Assembly (NCBI RefSeq): GCF_000002425.4
Contig: NC_037258.1
Span: 19,276,704 to 19,340,703, forward strand
Direction of reading: 5' to 3'
DNA length: 64,000 bases
Origin: Physcomitrium patens
Taxonomy: Eukaryota; Streptophyta; Bryopsida; Funariales; Funariaceae
Program-made: the position numbers and the translations under genes
Shown here: positions 50,695-63,317 of the stretch, one piece after another
How the letters are laid out: each line of letters begins with the position of its first letter
How positions within the stretch are numbered: the first letter of the stretch is position 1
Notes under the pieces: generated by a model
What the model was told of the DNA's origin: nothing
Databases searched by the model: none
What the model saw: the letters and a program-made list of their open reading frames with translations, nothing else

Positions 50695-50707
50695 TAGTAT
50701 CAGAGCC
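50695..50707 (+). promoter_or_regulatory. Primer-binding site (initiator tRNA-Met type)
   Basis: TAGTATCAGAGCC directly follows the LTR and differs by one base from the standard TGGTATCAGAGC used by plant Copia elements. Confidence 0.85.
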
Positions 50708-51415
50708 TTGGTACTCTAGATTTATTCTTTGATGGGTTTGAGTGAATCAATTGAGGTTGTTTTGCTAGATTTGATCTTTCAATCAACTTTCAAGAGGTTT
50801 TATTTTTTGCATTAGCTTGAGAAGAGTTGAACCTCTAATGAGCCTAGAACTCAAGCCACTAATGTTTTTGGTAGCTTATAATTGAAACAATAAGGCATTA
50901 ATTTTAAAGGAGAAAGAGTATTTTTAAATTTCAATACTACAAGCAATAGGTGCTAAAGCTTGCAGCTACTAATCTAATTAAACTATCAATGGAGTCTACT
51001 AATAGCGATAGGACGTGATAGTAAAAGCAAGACTTGGCAACAACAACAATGGAACCTAGTAGCAGTGGCAAGATCTGGCAATGAAAGCAAGGCCAGTACA
51101 ATCCAAAGAACTCCAACAAGACCAAAGAGCTCCAAATTTGATTTTTTTCAAGTTTTTGGACATAGTTTCATGTAGAAAGCTGTTGAAATCATAATTTTTG
51201 GATTTTTGAATTAATTTTTTAAAAAAATGCTAATGATACAATTTTACACATTCTAAAAATATTTAATTTTTTAAAAAATATCTTTAATATTTTTTATTAA
51301 TATTCAAAAAGTCTATAAGTATATATGAAATCTTACTTAGATCTCATTTTTATTTACTTTCTATTTTTTCTTTTATTTCTCTAATTTCTTCTATTTAGGA
51401 CATATTTCTTGCAAG

Positions 51416-52500
51416 ATGGCAATGAAGTGCCATATTATAGAGAAATTTGATGGAGACAATTGGCACTTGTGGAAGGAAAAAATCCGGTTTGTCTTCATTG
51501 ACAAGGATTTATAGAAGGTTGTTTGTAGAAAATATAAGAAATCTACTAGGTTACTTATAGATCCAAAAGAATTAAAAAAAAATTGGATAATATAAACTAG
51601 AGGGCATTATCTGTAATTTTCCTACATCTTACAAGTACAAAATTTCTAATAGCAAGTAAGGCAAAAAGCGCACAAGCAATATGCCAAGGTCTTGAAGCAA
51701 TATATGTGGTAAAAAATACTTTGAGCCTATCATACTTAATTTGCAAGTTTTGGACCATACAAATGAGTAAAGATGATAACATTGACACATACATAGGCAT
51801 GCTAGGCATTGCTTGGCATTGGCTCTAGAAAAAAAATCCATGTCACATTCTTATATTCATACTCATACAAGGTTTTCACATGATTATAAGAAGGATGTCA
51901 AATGCAGATATTGTGGCAAGAAAGATCATTATGAGAGAGTATATCAAATCAAGGAAAAAGACATGAAGTCATGAAAGTTTAAAAAATTAAAAAAAAATAG
52001 ACTAATATAAAAGACAAGAAAGATCAAAAGGATGATGAATTTGTCTTTATAGCTACATTATCTCTTAGTATAAGTGACAAAGAATGGTACATCAATTTTG
52101 GTGCTTTTTAGGACATGATAGGAAATTAAAGTTGGTTTTTAAGTTACAAAAACCTATCACAAGGCCCTAAAGTCTATTTAGGCAATGATATTGGACTTGT
52201 CATCAAAGGAAAGAATAAGATTTCTTTCCAATTTCCAAACAACATTCGCAAGGATATACATGATATCTTGCATGTTGAAGGATTAGTCAAGAATTTTTTT
52301 TTCATTAACAAAATGACAAGTCAAGGTTACAAAGTCGATTTTAATGGTGATATATGTTTCATGAAATAAGACAACACAATCATCAAAGGTATTAGACATG
52401 GTAGATTGTATAAAATATTGGAATCTTTAGATGAAGTTAAAAAGACTTCTCTTGTTATTGAGACAAAACACACTTTGAAAAAGGCTGATTTCTAGCATTA
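51416..52500 (+). pseudogene. Copia gag and protease remnants
   Basis: Gag begins MAMKCHIIEKFDGDNWHLW and soon meets a stop where Trp is expected (DKDL, stop, KVV). The zinc knuckle reads CRYCGKKDHYERVY, with its last cysteine replaced. The protease region near 52085 reads WYINFGAF, stop, DMIGN. WYIDSGA...HMTGN is the usual pattern, so the catalytic aspartate is lost. Confidence 0.75.
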
Positions 52501-52551
52501 ATGATATGTTCATCTTAGTATTTGGGCTTAAAGAAATTATAAGCAAGTGAT

Positions 52552-53034
52552 ATGGTCACTCATTTGGACATAGATAAGGACATAAAGTTGGATTTTTGTA
52601 AGGGATGTGCTTGTAGAAAACAACATTGTGATGCTTTTTCAACAAAAGGTGGTATTTTTGCAATAAAACTCTTAGAATTGATACATTTTGATGTAAATAG
52701 TCATATGAGGACAATATCTCATCAAGGAGCAAAAGAATTTGATACTTTTATTGATGATTTTTTTAAAAAAACTTTTGTATATTTCATGAAACAAAAGTCT
52801 AAAGTCTTGGATAACTTTAGGATTTTTAAGGCCATAGTTGAGAAACAAATAGGCTTGAAGATTCAAAAATTGTATAGTAACAATGGTGGGCACTACACAT
52901 CTAAGGCCTTCAAACAATTTTGTGAGCAACATGGCATTGAAAGACAATTTTCAATGCTTTATATGCCTCAACAAAATGGAGATGCAAAATACAAGAATCG
53001 GATATTATTTAAGAATGTAAGGTGCAAGTTATAG
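52552..53034 (+). pseudogene. Copia integrase remnant with lost catalytic residues
   Basis: Motifs visible: CKGCACRKQ (zinc region), LELIHFDVN with the first D, TFIDDFFKKTFVYF, KLYSNNGGHYTSKAF and YMPQQNGDAKYKNR. In active elements the last two are S-D-N-G-G-E-Y and Q-N-G-V-A-E-R. Here the second D is N and the catalytic E is K. Confidence 0.85.
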
Positions 53035-53433
53035 CATAAACAACTTTTGAAATATTTAAACACAAGCTCAAACACTTTAAATCTACCTCCAATCCCACCT
53101 CTACTTCCACCTTCATTTGTAATGACGCATACAAGAGCTTGACTTTTGGTCCAACAATAAGTAACTAATGAATAAGCATTGGCTTGGATTCTTTTCAAAT
53201 CATTCATATCTTCAAAGTGTATGGCACATGCTTTTCAGATAAGTATTGAAGAACTAGCTACTATTACTAAAGCTATGAAAAGAAATGATACTTAGAAGTG
53301 GAAAGAAGCAATGGATTGAGAGTACTAAAGTCTCATTGACAAGAAGACTTGGACTTTGACACCATTACCAGCAAACACAAAATCAATTGGTTGCAAATAG
53401 ATTTTCAAAATCAAATATAATACAAATGGTTTA

Positions 53434-54350
53434 GTGGAGCACTATAAGGCAAGACTCATTGCAAAAGGTTGTGCGCAAAAAGAAGGCATTGATTACAATG
53501 AAACTTTTGTTCCAATGGAAAAAATGACCTCAATTTGTATACTTCTTGCACTAGTTGCAATTGAAGATTTGGAAGTTCATCAAATAGATGTCAAAGCAAC
53601 ATTCTTAAATGGAGATCTTGAAGAGGAGATACATATGGACCAATTAGAAGGCTATATATCAAAGTATGAAGAACAATTGATTCCTAAGGAGGTTGAAGCA
53701 ATGAATGGAATTCCATACCAAAATGTAGTAGGCATTTTAGTCTATGCAATGATAAGCACTTGGGCCAATATTTCATATCCAATGGGAGTTGTTAGCTAAT
53801 ACATGGCAAATCCTAGTCCACAACATTGGATAGCAATGAAACACATTTTGTGATATCTTCAAGGCACATCAGATCATGTACTACAATATGGTAGAAGCTC
53901 TTTGAATTTGCAAGTGGTTGGTTATTGTAATGCAGACTATGCAAGAGATATTGATACACGATGTTCAACCACTAGTTAAACATTCTTGTTGGCTAATAGT
54001 GGAATTAGTTGGAATAGCAAGAAGCAATCAATAGTTGCATTATCTACCACCAAAGTAGAGTACATAGTAGCTAATCATGCTACAAAGAAGACAATTTGGC
54101 TTCAAAGGTTTTTTAAAGACATTGGGTTTTCACAAGACAATCTTTTGATTATTTTTAGTGATAATCAAAGCTATATTTTTCTTTTAAAGAATCCTACATT
54201 CTACACTCGTATTAAGTATGTTGAAATTTAGCATCACTTTGTTCTTGAGAAGATTGAAAGTGGCAACATCAACTTAGTTTTTTGCGAGAGTCAAGTCATG
54301 ATTACAGATATTTTGACCAAAGATCTAACTCGTGAGAAACATTAAAAATT
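53434..54350 (+). pseudogene. Copia reverse transcriptase and RNase H remnant
   Basis: RT starts HYKARLIAKGCAQKEGIDYN and runs to HQIDVKATFLNGDLEEEIHM. At about 53655 it jumps to a later region (KYEEQLIPKE, NVVGILVYAM), deleting the part with Y-V-D-D. RNase H follows with stops: YCNADYARD, SKKQSIVALSTTKVEY (the catalytic E is K), FSDNQSYIFLLKNPTFYTR. Confidence 0.82.
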
Positions 54351-54398
54351 CAAGGAAATGATGGGCATCATCAAATTGAGTTAGTCTAATATGTTATT

Positions 54399-54407
54399 AA
54401 GTGAAAG
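54399..54407 (+). promoter_or_regulatory. Polypurine tract of the Copia element
   Basis: AAGTGAAAG directly before the 3' LTR start TGTTAATAAAG. Copia elements typically have AAGTGGGAG here. Confidence 0.7.
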
Positions 54408-54622
54408 TGTTAATAAAGTGTATAACCCCTATTAGACATAAAGTAGAATAGGCGGTTGACATTTCTTTATTGGTTGATAAGTTGTAGCCGCTATTTATTG
54501 GTGGTAATACCATTTAGCCACCGTAGCCTACCAAGCCATGTTACAACCTAATAAGACAAGTGTCTACATGTTAATTGGACATTGTTAACTAGGCTAGTTG
54601 TTTGTGTATTCACACTAGAAAA
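54408..54622 (+). repeat. 3' LTR of the Copia element (truncated)
   Basis: Matches the first roughly 215 bp of the 5' LTR, with substitutions throughout. Homology stops after CACACTAGAAA. Confidence 0.82.
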
Positions 54623-54743
54623 TTCAATCTAAGATAGTGAATTTTTATAATCTAAGCTTATAAAATAAAATATGTTTATATACATGTATGTTAACATATT
54701 TGAAAATACTTAATATGATTTTGCTTATAGCAACAAGTCTCTT

Positions 54744-54774
<31 letters not shown>

Positions 54775-57522
54775 CCCAAAATTGCTGATTGTGTTTACAA
54801 AGAATGAAGACAATTGGATACACTTAAATTTATTGTACATTGTACATGGTGTGTCTAATTTTTTTTGTGAAATGAAATGGTTTTCTTAACATCAAATTGA
54901 AAACTACACTTTTTTTGTTGCATCTTACAAAAGTAACTCGTTAGTAATTTTTTTGGTACAAGATGAATGAAATTGATGTTCTCTCTCTACTCTTGTTATC
55001 AGGAATTTTGAATACAGCGGCACAAAAACTTTAAGTGAAACTTATTTGGATTAAATTGTTATGTACAATACAATTGCGTCTACTTCATTATAGGGATCAT
55101 TAAGAAACGTTACTTTTATTTCTACTCAAAAACCATACGGGTGGCACAGTCATGAATAGTGAATTCAAATTCAGTTGGTAAAAAGTGTGCAAACTCTTCG
55201 AAATTTACTTGCAAAATGAAATGCAAGGCTCGAATCAGGATAGAAGTTGAGATCTTCTTGGAATGGGCTTATTGCAAATTAAACTATACCAAAAATTCTA
55301 TCTTTCAAATTGTAACTAAGAATCATTGTCATAAACTACAAACCCATTCAATTGTGACAGGCTTACTGTTAAATTGACTTCTAAAATTCGGATTCATCTA
55401 CTAAACATATGTACAGCCATGCCAGATTTAAATAAAATGACTTAATATTCAGGGAACCGCAACGATTGTTAGGACTGAAAGAGGTGTAAAGCAAATGAAC
55501 TGATAGATGATCTTCACAGCAGATAGGCATTCACTGGAAACTATACGTTGACGTGCCAGAGGTTTAAGAAAAATTGTGTTAAGAGCGTGGAGAAGCAGCA
55601 ATATTCTTCAGGTTCATGAATCGGATTCAGATAATGTGAACACTGGGCAGCTTCAACAATTTCTAATATGGCTCAAACATAGAGAAAACACCAGTGGGCT
55701 CATCTAGTGCTGACACAGTTACACAGTGTAACATCATCGTTACAAAGGGGGTTCGCCACAGATTTTGTGGGATCCAGACCGTGTGCATTTTACAAGCGTC
55801 CTAAGCCAACTTAGGGCACAATAATTTCACCTACATAAACTATCAAGAACCTTTCTGAGTCGGTGTCTACACTGAACTGCAAACACAATAAAATAAGAGC
55901 AAAAGAATGTCTTTCTGAGAGAGGCACAACCAACATTTGAAACAATCATGGTCAGCAGCAAACCTCTACCGCATAAGGGACGAAAAAAATGGCATCTACT
56001 TACCCAGATATAAATCCAAATAACGATTTTGCGGCCGTGAGACAATTCAGTATTACCGATCATCCATCGTCAAACAAGCTAGATATATAGCACACTTAAA
56101 GTGAACCAAAATAGCACGTGCAGGGGTCATCACGACTGAGAAACCCTAGTTACGAAAGACGATGCATCAAGACCAGCAGATGCTGTATGCGCTTGAAGCG
56201 CAGAACTGATTTGCAGTAATACCTCATCGCATTTCCTCGGCAGATCTAGGTGGAATAATAAATAGTGATGCAGTTGAGATTCGATTACAGATTGCAACTA
56301 AATATTACCCTGGGGTTCCAGTCCACTAACGTACCACCAGACCGCCTAACCAAATCACGGTGTTCATGATTCCTAGATGGATTTCCAAACGAGCTCGAAA
56401 CAAATAGCTATAAATTCCTAAGGATTCATAATAATCCATCGAATGGAAGAACATCCACCAACAGAAAACCTTTAAGCAAAAGTTCCTCATTAGATAGTTG
56501 ACATGGCTGATCGTGAATATGCCACCTACCGAAACGACAAACCTCGCAACCTACATCTGGAAGTTGCCAGATACGTTTATAGTACCATCCCATCTGTCCA
56601 AAATTAATCCACACTACTGTAAGGCTGTCCAAACCTTCCCGAACCAAGCCTACTCCCGAAAGATAGTTAAAATGATGAAACAACTAAGCTAGTCCAATGA
56701 GCGCACAGTTCACTATCAGACACGACGCAATAACTGCCCAAAGAAGACCCTGATATTGCCCTACTTCATCGTTCCAAATCTCGCCATGCCCGTGAGAATC
56801 TCCATCCCGCGAAAAAAATATGCCAAGTCACTCTTGACCAAACCCATCCGAAAAACGCACATATATTCGTCCTCTTCCGCATCTCACACCGTCCGTTGTC
56901 TAAACGTAGACCAGCCATTACGCCATTCGTTTCACTTGAAACTATCAAACAATCATCACTTTAGCAGTCGCACCAAACAAACGAAGTTGTCGATTGTGTA
57001 CACACGATCCCAACAAGTACGCCAGCATTTCACATCGGGCCGTCATCTCACATGAGAACATCACACGCACTGAACGTACGAGGGTCCAGAAGTCACCATT
57101 CCGCCTACTTCTTCAGTCCAATCTCGGGCGATTTATACACGACATAGGAATTAATTGCCCTATTGCATTCTGTGAAGAGATTAGCACGAGCAAGTAAACT
57201 CGAAAAAGAAACCTCGTAAAAGAGAAACATCGGCGATCCGGCAGCCATCAGTGCAACGACCCTTAATGCAACTGGCAGCTACGAGTAATCCGTGAACAAA
57301 GTTGTGCACACCCGCAAAGTCCAGTACAAGCGGACGAGTGCAGGAACACAGTCAAGAGATTGGGGTAATCGGACTGCAAAACCTTCACCGATGGCTCCGG
57401 AAAATGAGTGCACGATTCGTTGAGATCCTACGCCTATGTAATATGATGACGGGACACAACAAACCTGGGAGGAAAAAGTATGCCTGGTAAGCCGTTACCT
57501 GACAAATCACGTATCTCTCCTT
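54623..57522. other. Intergenic DNA and 3' flank of the NSR-like gene
   Basis: AT-rich to about 55400 with a poly-A run (about 54750-54774), then gene-like composition up to the stop codon of the minus-strand RRM gene. No exon or motif was recognised. Part may be a long 3' untranslated region. Confidence 0.5.
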
Positions 57523-60152
57523 CTATCGACGGCCTCCACCACCGCCTCGTGATCGATTGTTATAGTCATCCCCACGATCACGTCCGCCACCACCTCTATA
57601 AGGGTCATCCCGAGCAGGGCCTCGTGGTCCTGGATGCCGAGCGAAGGTCAGCCGCAGGGCATATGATTCGTGATCAGTTTCATCAAACTTGTACCCTGCA
57701 CACGACACAAACGAAAGCTTCAAGTTTCCGTCACAAAATGACACATACAAAAGCCATCTCCACCATCGACAAAACGTAGGGCACGCTCCCAACACCATAA
57801 GTGAGAAGAGAACAAACCTCCCAACTCGAAGACATGATACTCCGACAAAGCAGAAATACATCACAGGTCAGGAGTGTTCCATCTACTCTTATTAAAAATA
57901 CCATGCAATGGAACAATATCAAACTGGCAACTGATGATAGTTTGAGGTGAACGCGAAATGTCCTCCTAGTCCTAAGAGTATTCACGACACGAAATGCTAC
58001 CTCGACTCTCGTGCTATTCTGCTCTCGTAGACTCTTAACTAATTGACTCCCAACTTTATGTCCGATAATGTAGCTCACTCATAAAACCCAGAAACAAAGA
58101 CTCCCAATAACTTGTCATGTATCGGGCTTGTCACAAAACAGTCAACACAACCCTGACCAAGATGGACGAACGAAACCCCTAAACAGATGAACACTCATTG
58201 CACCTCAGACCAAGTAAACAAGAAAAACCTCAATCGTGCATACACTCCATGTTATAGACAGCAGAGAACGAACATACCATACACTTGGACTCTGACTATG
58301 CTCTTACCTTGCAATGCTTCTAGAGCAGTTGCTGCGCATCTTGCGTCTGCGAACTCCACAAAGCACAATACTACCTTGCCTCCATCCGCCTGTATCACCA
58401 CGCCACACCTCATGACTTACACCGAACAATCCCTCCCACATCACTTCTCCACCAACTCATGCATCACTACACTTCTCCAACAACTGCTGCAAACACCTGG
58501 TTCATTACCAACTCACCCGCTTTGCATCCTTGTGAACCAACCGCACTTCCTTAAATCCAATAAATGGTCGAAAGATGTCTGCACCACCAGGTTAAGGACC
58601 CGACCACACATCTCCGCCTCTCCGACCTCCTGACCAAACTAACACGACCTCCTTCCTCATTACATGCCTCCTCCCACATTCCACACCTAACACGACACGC
58701 ATACCTGACTCCTCTCTGCATACACAAATCCGATCCTACTCGCTTTACAGGAACCACATGGGAACCCTTGCAACTCCCACGGACCCAGAACTTTCTCTGT
58801 CACAGGATACGTGCAGCTTCTCTGCGGGAGCAGTCCTCGGGTAGCCCGTCCACAAACAGCGTCGACGATGCATCCGGTGGCAGCACATCCAAGCCCCCAC
58901 GTAACACATCCGGCTCCGGAGCGCCACCGTTCAGCCCCAGTGCGCCAGGTCGCCCACCCATGCCCACGTCCAAGGGTCCCATGCGCCCTCCCATCAGCTG
59001 AGATTCATCGGGAAGACCTCCCATCCCGAGCGGCCCCAGACCCCCTCCGCCAACCAGCGGTCCAAGACCCGGACCCATTCCCAGCTCGTTGCCGCCCAGA
59101 CCTCCTCCATAGCCCATCTATATCCGCCCACAAACCTCCAGTCAGATTATCCTTCCCACACCCACACGTCAAAATCGACCCAACTCCCGATGCTGATTCC
59201 GAGAACCCTCATCCACGACCCGGTCCGTCCACCACGGATCCATGTCGTGCAAATGCTCCTCACACTCCAAGCCTCGTCCCGTCATCCTGCCTACCATACA
59301 TCACAGCTACTCCTTGCGTCCCGATGTCTTACCATGTCCCCACCGCCGCCCAAACCGTCTCCATCTCTCCACCCGGCGCGCCCCATTTGGTCCTCGTAAA
59401 CTCTGTCACGAGGATAGCCAACGTCGCGATCTCTACCTGCACCGTAACCCGTTCTTGGAAGCCCGTCTTCTGTGTCAAGGACAAACGACAAACACCTCCC
59501 ATCAGCACCAACCCCCGTGTTCTCAACGCATTCTCCCAAAACCTCTGCTCTGCACTCACAAACGTCGCACGCCCCTTAATCCGCACCCTCGTGTTCCAAG
59601 CTCAACCGTCTGACAACACCACCACACGTGCATGTGGGATGCCTGGACAGAACCCCACAACCCCAACCACGAACAACGCCCACAGCTACAAAGCTGCAGA
59701 ATCGACCACTCCACTCGCCCTCGCCCATGACTTCACCACCACGACCCTCATCATATCAAGCCCATTGCTGAGCGACGACCGTTTGCAACGTCAACGCCTT
59801 TTTACGACACCTCCCCTGTCTTCACGACACCCGAACACGCATCCTCATCGTGAAAGTGGTCACGCAATTGCTCGAGGTAGGTGCTCCACAGCACCTTCCA
59901 ATTTGGACCTTGAGCTTCCTCGGACTCGTACCAAACATCCCCGACCATGCCTCATGCCCGATGCACACGGCATTCCTACATGTACACCACAATCGTCCAA
60001 AGCAAACCATGTCAACGTCGCAAACATCCACCGTAAACCCACGTCAAGAGTCACTAACCGTAATCTCGACGAGTGCGCTTGGTCGGAGTGGATCCTGCAC
60101 GCCTACCATCCGTTGCCGCGCCGTAGCGCCAATTGCCCCCGTAGTCCCCCAT
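57523..60152 (-). CDS. NSR-like RRM protein (nuclear speckle RNA-binding family)
   Basis: Six exons give an 855-bp frame (284 residues): 60152-60059, 59469-59333, 59117-58811, 58578-58517, 58389-58308 and 57695-57523. All have GT...AG introns and matching phases. The N-terminus is MGDYGGNWRYG then KRTRRDY. An R/D/Y/G-rich segment (RDRDVGYPRDRVYEDQMG) and a long G/L/M/P-rich low-complexity stretch follow. One C-terminal RRM carries RNP2 (TLFVDGLPEDCSRREAAHIF), EVRLVHKDAKR, RNP1-like VVLCFVEFAD, and AATALEALQGYKFDE...LRLTFARHPGPR. The tail is RGG-like. This matches the plant NSR/RBPMS-like proteins that regulate alternative splicing in nuclear speckles. Family length in Arabidopsis is similar. 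Function is inferred by family. Confidence 0.85.
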
Positions 60153-62955
60153 CGCTGGACCGTCTAGCCCTGCCCGCCACAACCCCCTCCCGTTCAAATA
60201 TCTTCCCTCTCGTTCTTAATCTACTCCACCCCAACCAATCACGGCTCTCGCGCGCCTTCTCGTGCTGTCATTCCCTACTCCACAATTATCTCTCCCTCTC
60301 TAACATGCTGTCTCGCAAAACATGCATTCAAGCAATCGCTTCGACGTCAACGAAACCACCAAACTACCAAAACTGGCCCCGGAAAACTTTGCCTCCTTCA
60401 ACTGGCACTGTGCAAACCTAACAATCAATGATCCTCCTGCTGAGGATTGTAGCGAAGCGATGGAGCGTTCGCACAGGTAAAGAAAAAGAATCAGCATTAG
60501 CGTCACAAGGATGCCATAAACCATCGCGTCTGTAACAACCCATACTCGCCACCCGCTCCCCACCGCGATAATCATGCCCTTCCCAAACCCTAACTTTTCC
60601 CCACAACAATCTTGAATTACAGACACGCACGCAAAAATACTGTTTTTTTGAGCCGCAGATAGCACAGGCCGTAAGCGATACAACAATAAGTAAGTTGCGA
60701 TCACGCACTCAGCTGCTGGCTCCCGTTAATGAAAGGGTACATGTGTGTCGGTACTTCGGAAAGGAAGAGCGCTGTCGCTGACGGTGGTCGCTCTCTGCAC
60801 TTCCTAACGTGGCGTAAAGGAAATTGGTACAGTGATGGCAAGTGACGCCAGAGATCGTGGGGGTCTGGGATGTGCACGCCGAGTGCGAGGTGGGCAGCAC
60901 CTGCGAGTGGTTGTGGTGGTGATGATGGGAGTGTATGTATGGGGGCTGTAGTTGTTGTAGTGGCTGCGCTGCGGGTTTGCGAGGATGGCGCCGCGCGGAG
61001 GTGGTGGTGGTGGTGGTGGTGGTGAGCGAGTTGAGCACAAACAGAGCCGAGGTCAGGCCAGGGGAGTGGGGGAGACAGGGGACTGGATGGTGTCCCCGGC
61101 CAGCCCGGGGGCCTGTCCAGACGGTTGGGCGGACGGGACCCAGGGTTCCGGGGTGGTGGTGGGGGGGGAGTCTCGGGATGGATGGGGCACGCACGCAAGC
61201 CCTTCTCCTCCTCCGATGCTTTGCTTTGCTTTGCATCTCCGACGATGGTGTCCCGCTGGGTTTCGATCAACTACCACCATATGGTTCTCCGTTCTAGTGA
61301 CAAAAGTATTATTTAAAATATCTTCGATAATTTGAAAAATATTCAGTTGTATAAAATGGCCATTTAGATGTATTCTTTTTTACTGAGAAATGTATGTATG
61401 TATGTATGTATGTATGTGTATGTGTATTCACACGTGACAACTTAAATGGATTCTAGATAAGTAAAATATTGAATAATAGAAAAATATATTGCAGTTTTTT
61501 ATATAAGAGTATTTGACGTTGTTTGTAAGCTCAACGCAAAATTAAAGTTTAAATTTTCAATAAACAAGAATCGGAGGTTAAATAATGGTTCTATACACCT
61601 GTATCTTTGCAGATTTAATAATTAATGATTCAAAGGTCAAGTATCATTTGAAATATTAAAACTTTAGCTTGAATGATTTTCTCTATGTAAGTAGCATTTA
61701 TATTGTTTGGGAATAATAACAATAGTGATATACATATCAAATAAGTATCCCAATATGACATCACAATTTTGAAATATAAATGAATGAAAACATAGGTACA
61801 TATACATGATCGGAACAAGGTGTCTGAGTGATTAGGTAGAAGAAGATGTGATTAGTGTTTGGTTATAATCTACATATACATCAAATAGACAAATAATTTA
61901 TTCTTGTATCATTTCATCTAATACACCGATATTTAAATAATAACGTCATAAAAAATTAAGTATTTATAGGTCTCTTATTTTATTAGATATATAAATTAGT
62001 AAATGAAATGAGATATTGTTTTTCAAAAAAAGATACATTTATACATACATACATACATACATACATACGTATATAAAAATAAAAGCAAGGCTAATCTATA
62101 ACAAATGGTTCAAGATAAATATCCAAACATTGTAGCACAGAAGGACAACACTTGTGCACTTAAACGCACAGTGCATAAGCTTGAAAGTAATTCATCGATC
62201 ATTGAATAATTGCAAGGAGTGTATGTAGACATTTCAAATACTTGGTGTAAAACTTGAATTACAATTCCAGGAGCAAGGGCGTGGTGGAGAAAGCAAAATC
62301 CAAGCGCGGAGGCGAATGAAGAGGGAAACCCAAAGCAGAGGAAAGTGCAAGAAAGAAAAGAAAAGAAAAGAAAGCGGGTAGAAATGGAGCGGAGGCACAT
62401 CCGTCTCCCAGCACTTGCGCGTATGTCTGCATGCATCTATTCATCCATCAGCTTATTCATCCATACATGTAGTTTCATCCACCATATTATTCATCCATAC
62501 ATGTAGTTTCATCCATCACCACCGCGGGCATGGGGCTCGGGGTTTGGCTCCACCGACATCTCTCCCTCACTCTCTCGCGCTCTCTCTCTCCCGGACACAT
62601 ACACATACACGTAGACACACACACAACTCACACCTACTCCTTCACGCACAGTAAGTGTGCAAGAAAGTAAGGAGGGAAGGAACGCAAACAGTAACTCCCT
62701 TCCTGCCCTGCCCTTCCCTGCCCTTCAACAACAGAGGCAGGTGCTACGAAGAGCCAAGACATTTGGGGGGAGGACGACGATGACGAAGGTGATTTTGGGT
62801 GTACCTGCCGCACGGCTCCCCCGCGGATCCCAAGCTTCCCACTAGTGCAGCCTCACTCTCACTCTCACTTTCTCTCTCTCTTGCTCCCTCTTTGTTGTTG
62901 TTGTTGTTAACTGTTATTGTTGTGGTGGTGGACGGAGGAGGCTGTGGAAGCTGCG
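60153..62955. other. Intergenic region between two divergently oriented genes
   Basis: The left 1.1 kb is GC-rich and should hold the NSR-like gene's promoter and leader, including a (GGT)n run at 60999-61024. 61310-62100 is AT-rich with (TATG)n at about 61391-61425 and (CATA)n at about 62042-62070. 62250-62955 is GC-richer with CT-rich tracts (62572-62592, 62842-62890), probably the leader of the gene starting at 62956. The proline- and histidine-rich frames at 60700-61270 are microsatellite-derived. Confidence 0.55.
62453..62520 (+). repeat. Two tandem copies of a 34-bp unit
   Basis: TTATTCATCCATACATGTAG then TTTCATCCACCATA occurs twice in direct succession, the second copy with slight changes at its end. 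Non-coding. Confidence 0.85.
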
Positions 62956-63317
62956 ATGGCAGCGAGGGAGGTCGATTCGCAGGCAGGGAATGGAATGAAA
63001 TCCTTCTTGCACATTCCGTCGCACGCTGAAGTATTAGAGAGATCTCGACCCCAGGCTCCGCCTTCCTTTTTCCGTCCTTCTTCCAGCGCCGCACCGCCTG
63101 TCGAGGCAGTGGGAGCAGCGTCGGTATCCAGCTCAGCTTCTCAGCAGCAGCAGTCACTGGGAAGAGCTGGCGGTGTGCCGGGTTCCTTCGGGGAGGCGTT
63201 TTCTTTCGTGAGACAAACGGAATTTTACACTCCGCCTCCTGCGGCTCCCACTCCTACTGTCCCTGTTGCGCCTTCAGAAGGTGTCCCTGGAAACGGGGTT
63301 GGATCTAGGTCGCAAGA
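62956..63317 (+). CDS. First exon of an unrecognised gene, running past the window end
   Basis: The start MAAREVDSQAGNGMKSFLHI (ATG at 62956) follows a CT-rich leader. The exon is rich in P/S/A/Q: SSSAAPPVEA, SASQQQQSL, FGEAFSFVRQTEFYTPPPAA. It is probably disordered. A donor (CAAGA|GTACGTAG) at 63317/63318 fits better than the in-frame stop a few codons later (63331-63333). Downstream exons are not identified with confidence before 64000. I do not recognise the family. Confidence 0.55.

Larger units (their letters stand above)
50318..54622 (+). mobile_element. Ty1/Copia retrotransposon, degenerate, 3' LTR truncated
   Basis: Layout: 5' LTR 50318-50694, primer site, gag (51416), protease, integrase, RT, RNase H, polypurine tract, 3' LTR from 54408. 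Integrase before RT defines Copia. Stops interrupt every domain, catalytic residues are lost, and RT has an internal deletion. The 3' LTR breaks off after about 215 bp. Confidence 0.9.

Noticed and set aside
58811..60421. 536-codon proline/histidine-rich open frame on the plus strand
   Set aside because: It is antisense to the NSR-like gene, whose six exons have correct splice sites, matching phases and a recognisable RRM. The open frame results from GT/CA-rich intron and exon composition.
60700..61270. Histidine- and proline-rich protein of 175-189 codons on the minus strand
   Set aside because: It derives from (GGT)n/(GGGGGT) tracts in the upstream region of the NSR-like gene and shows no domain or splice support.
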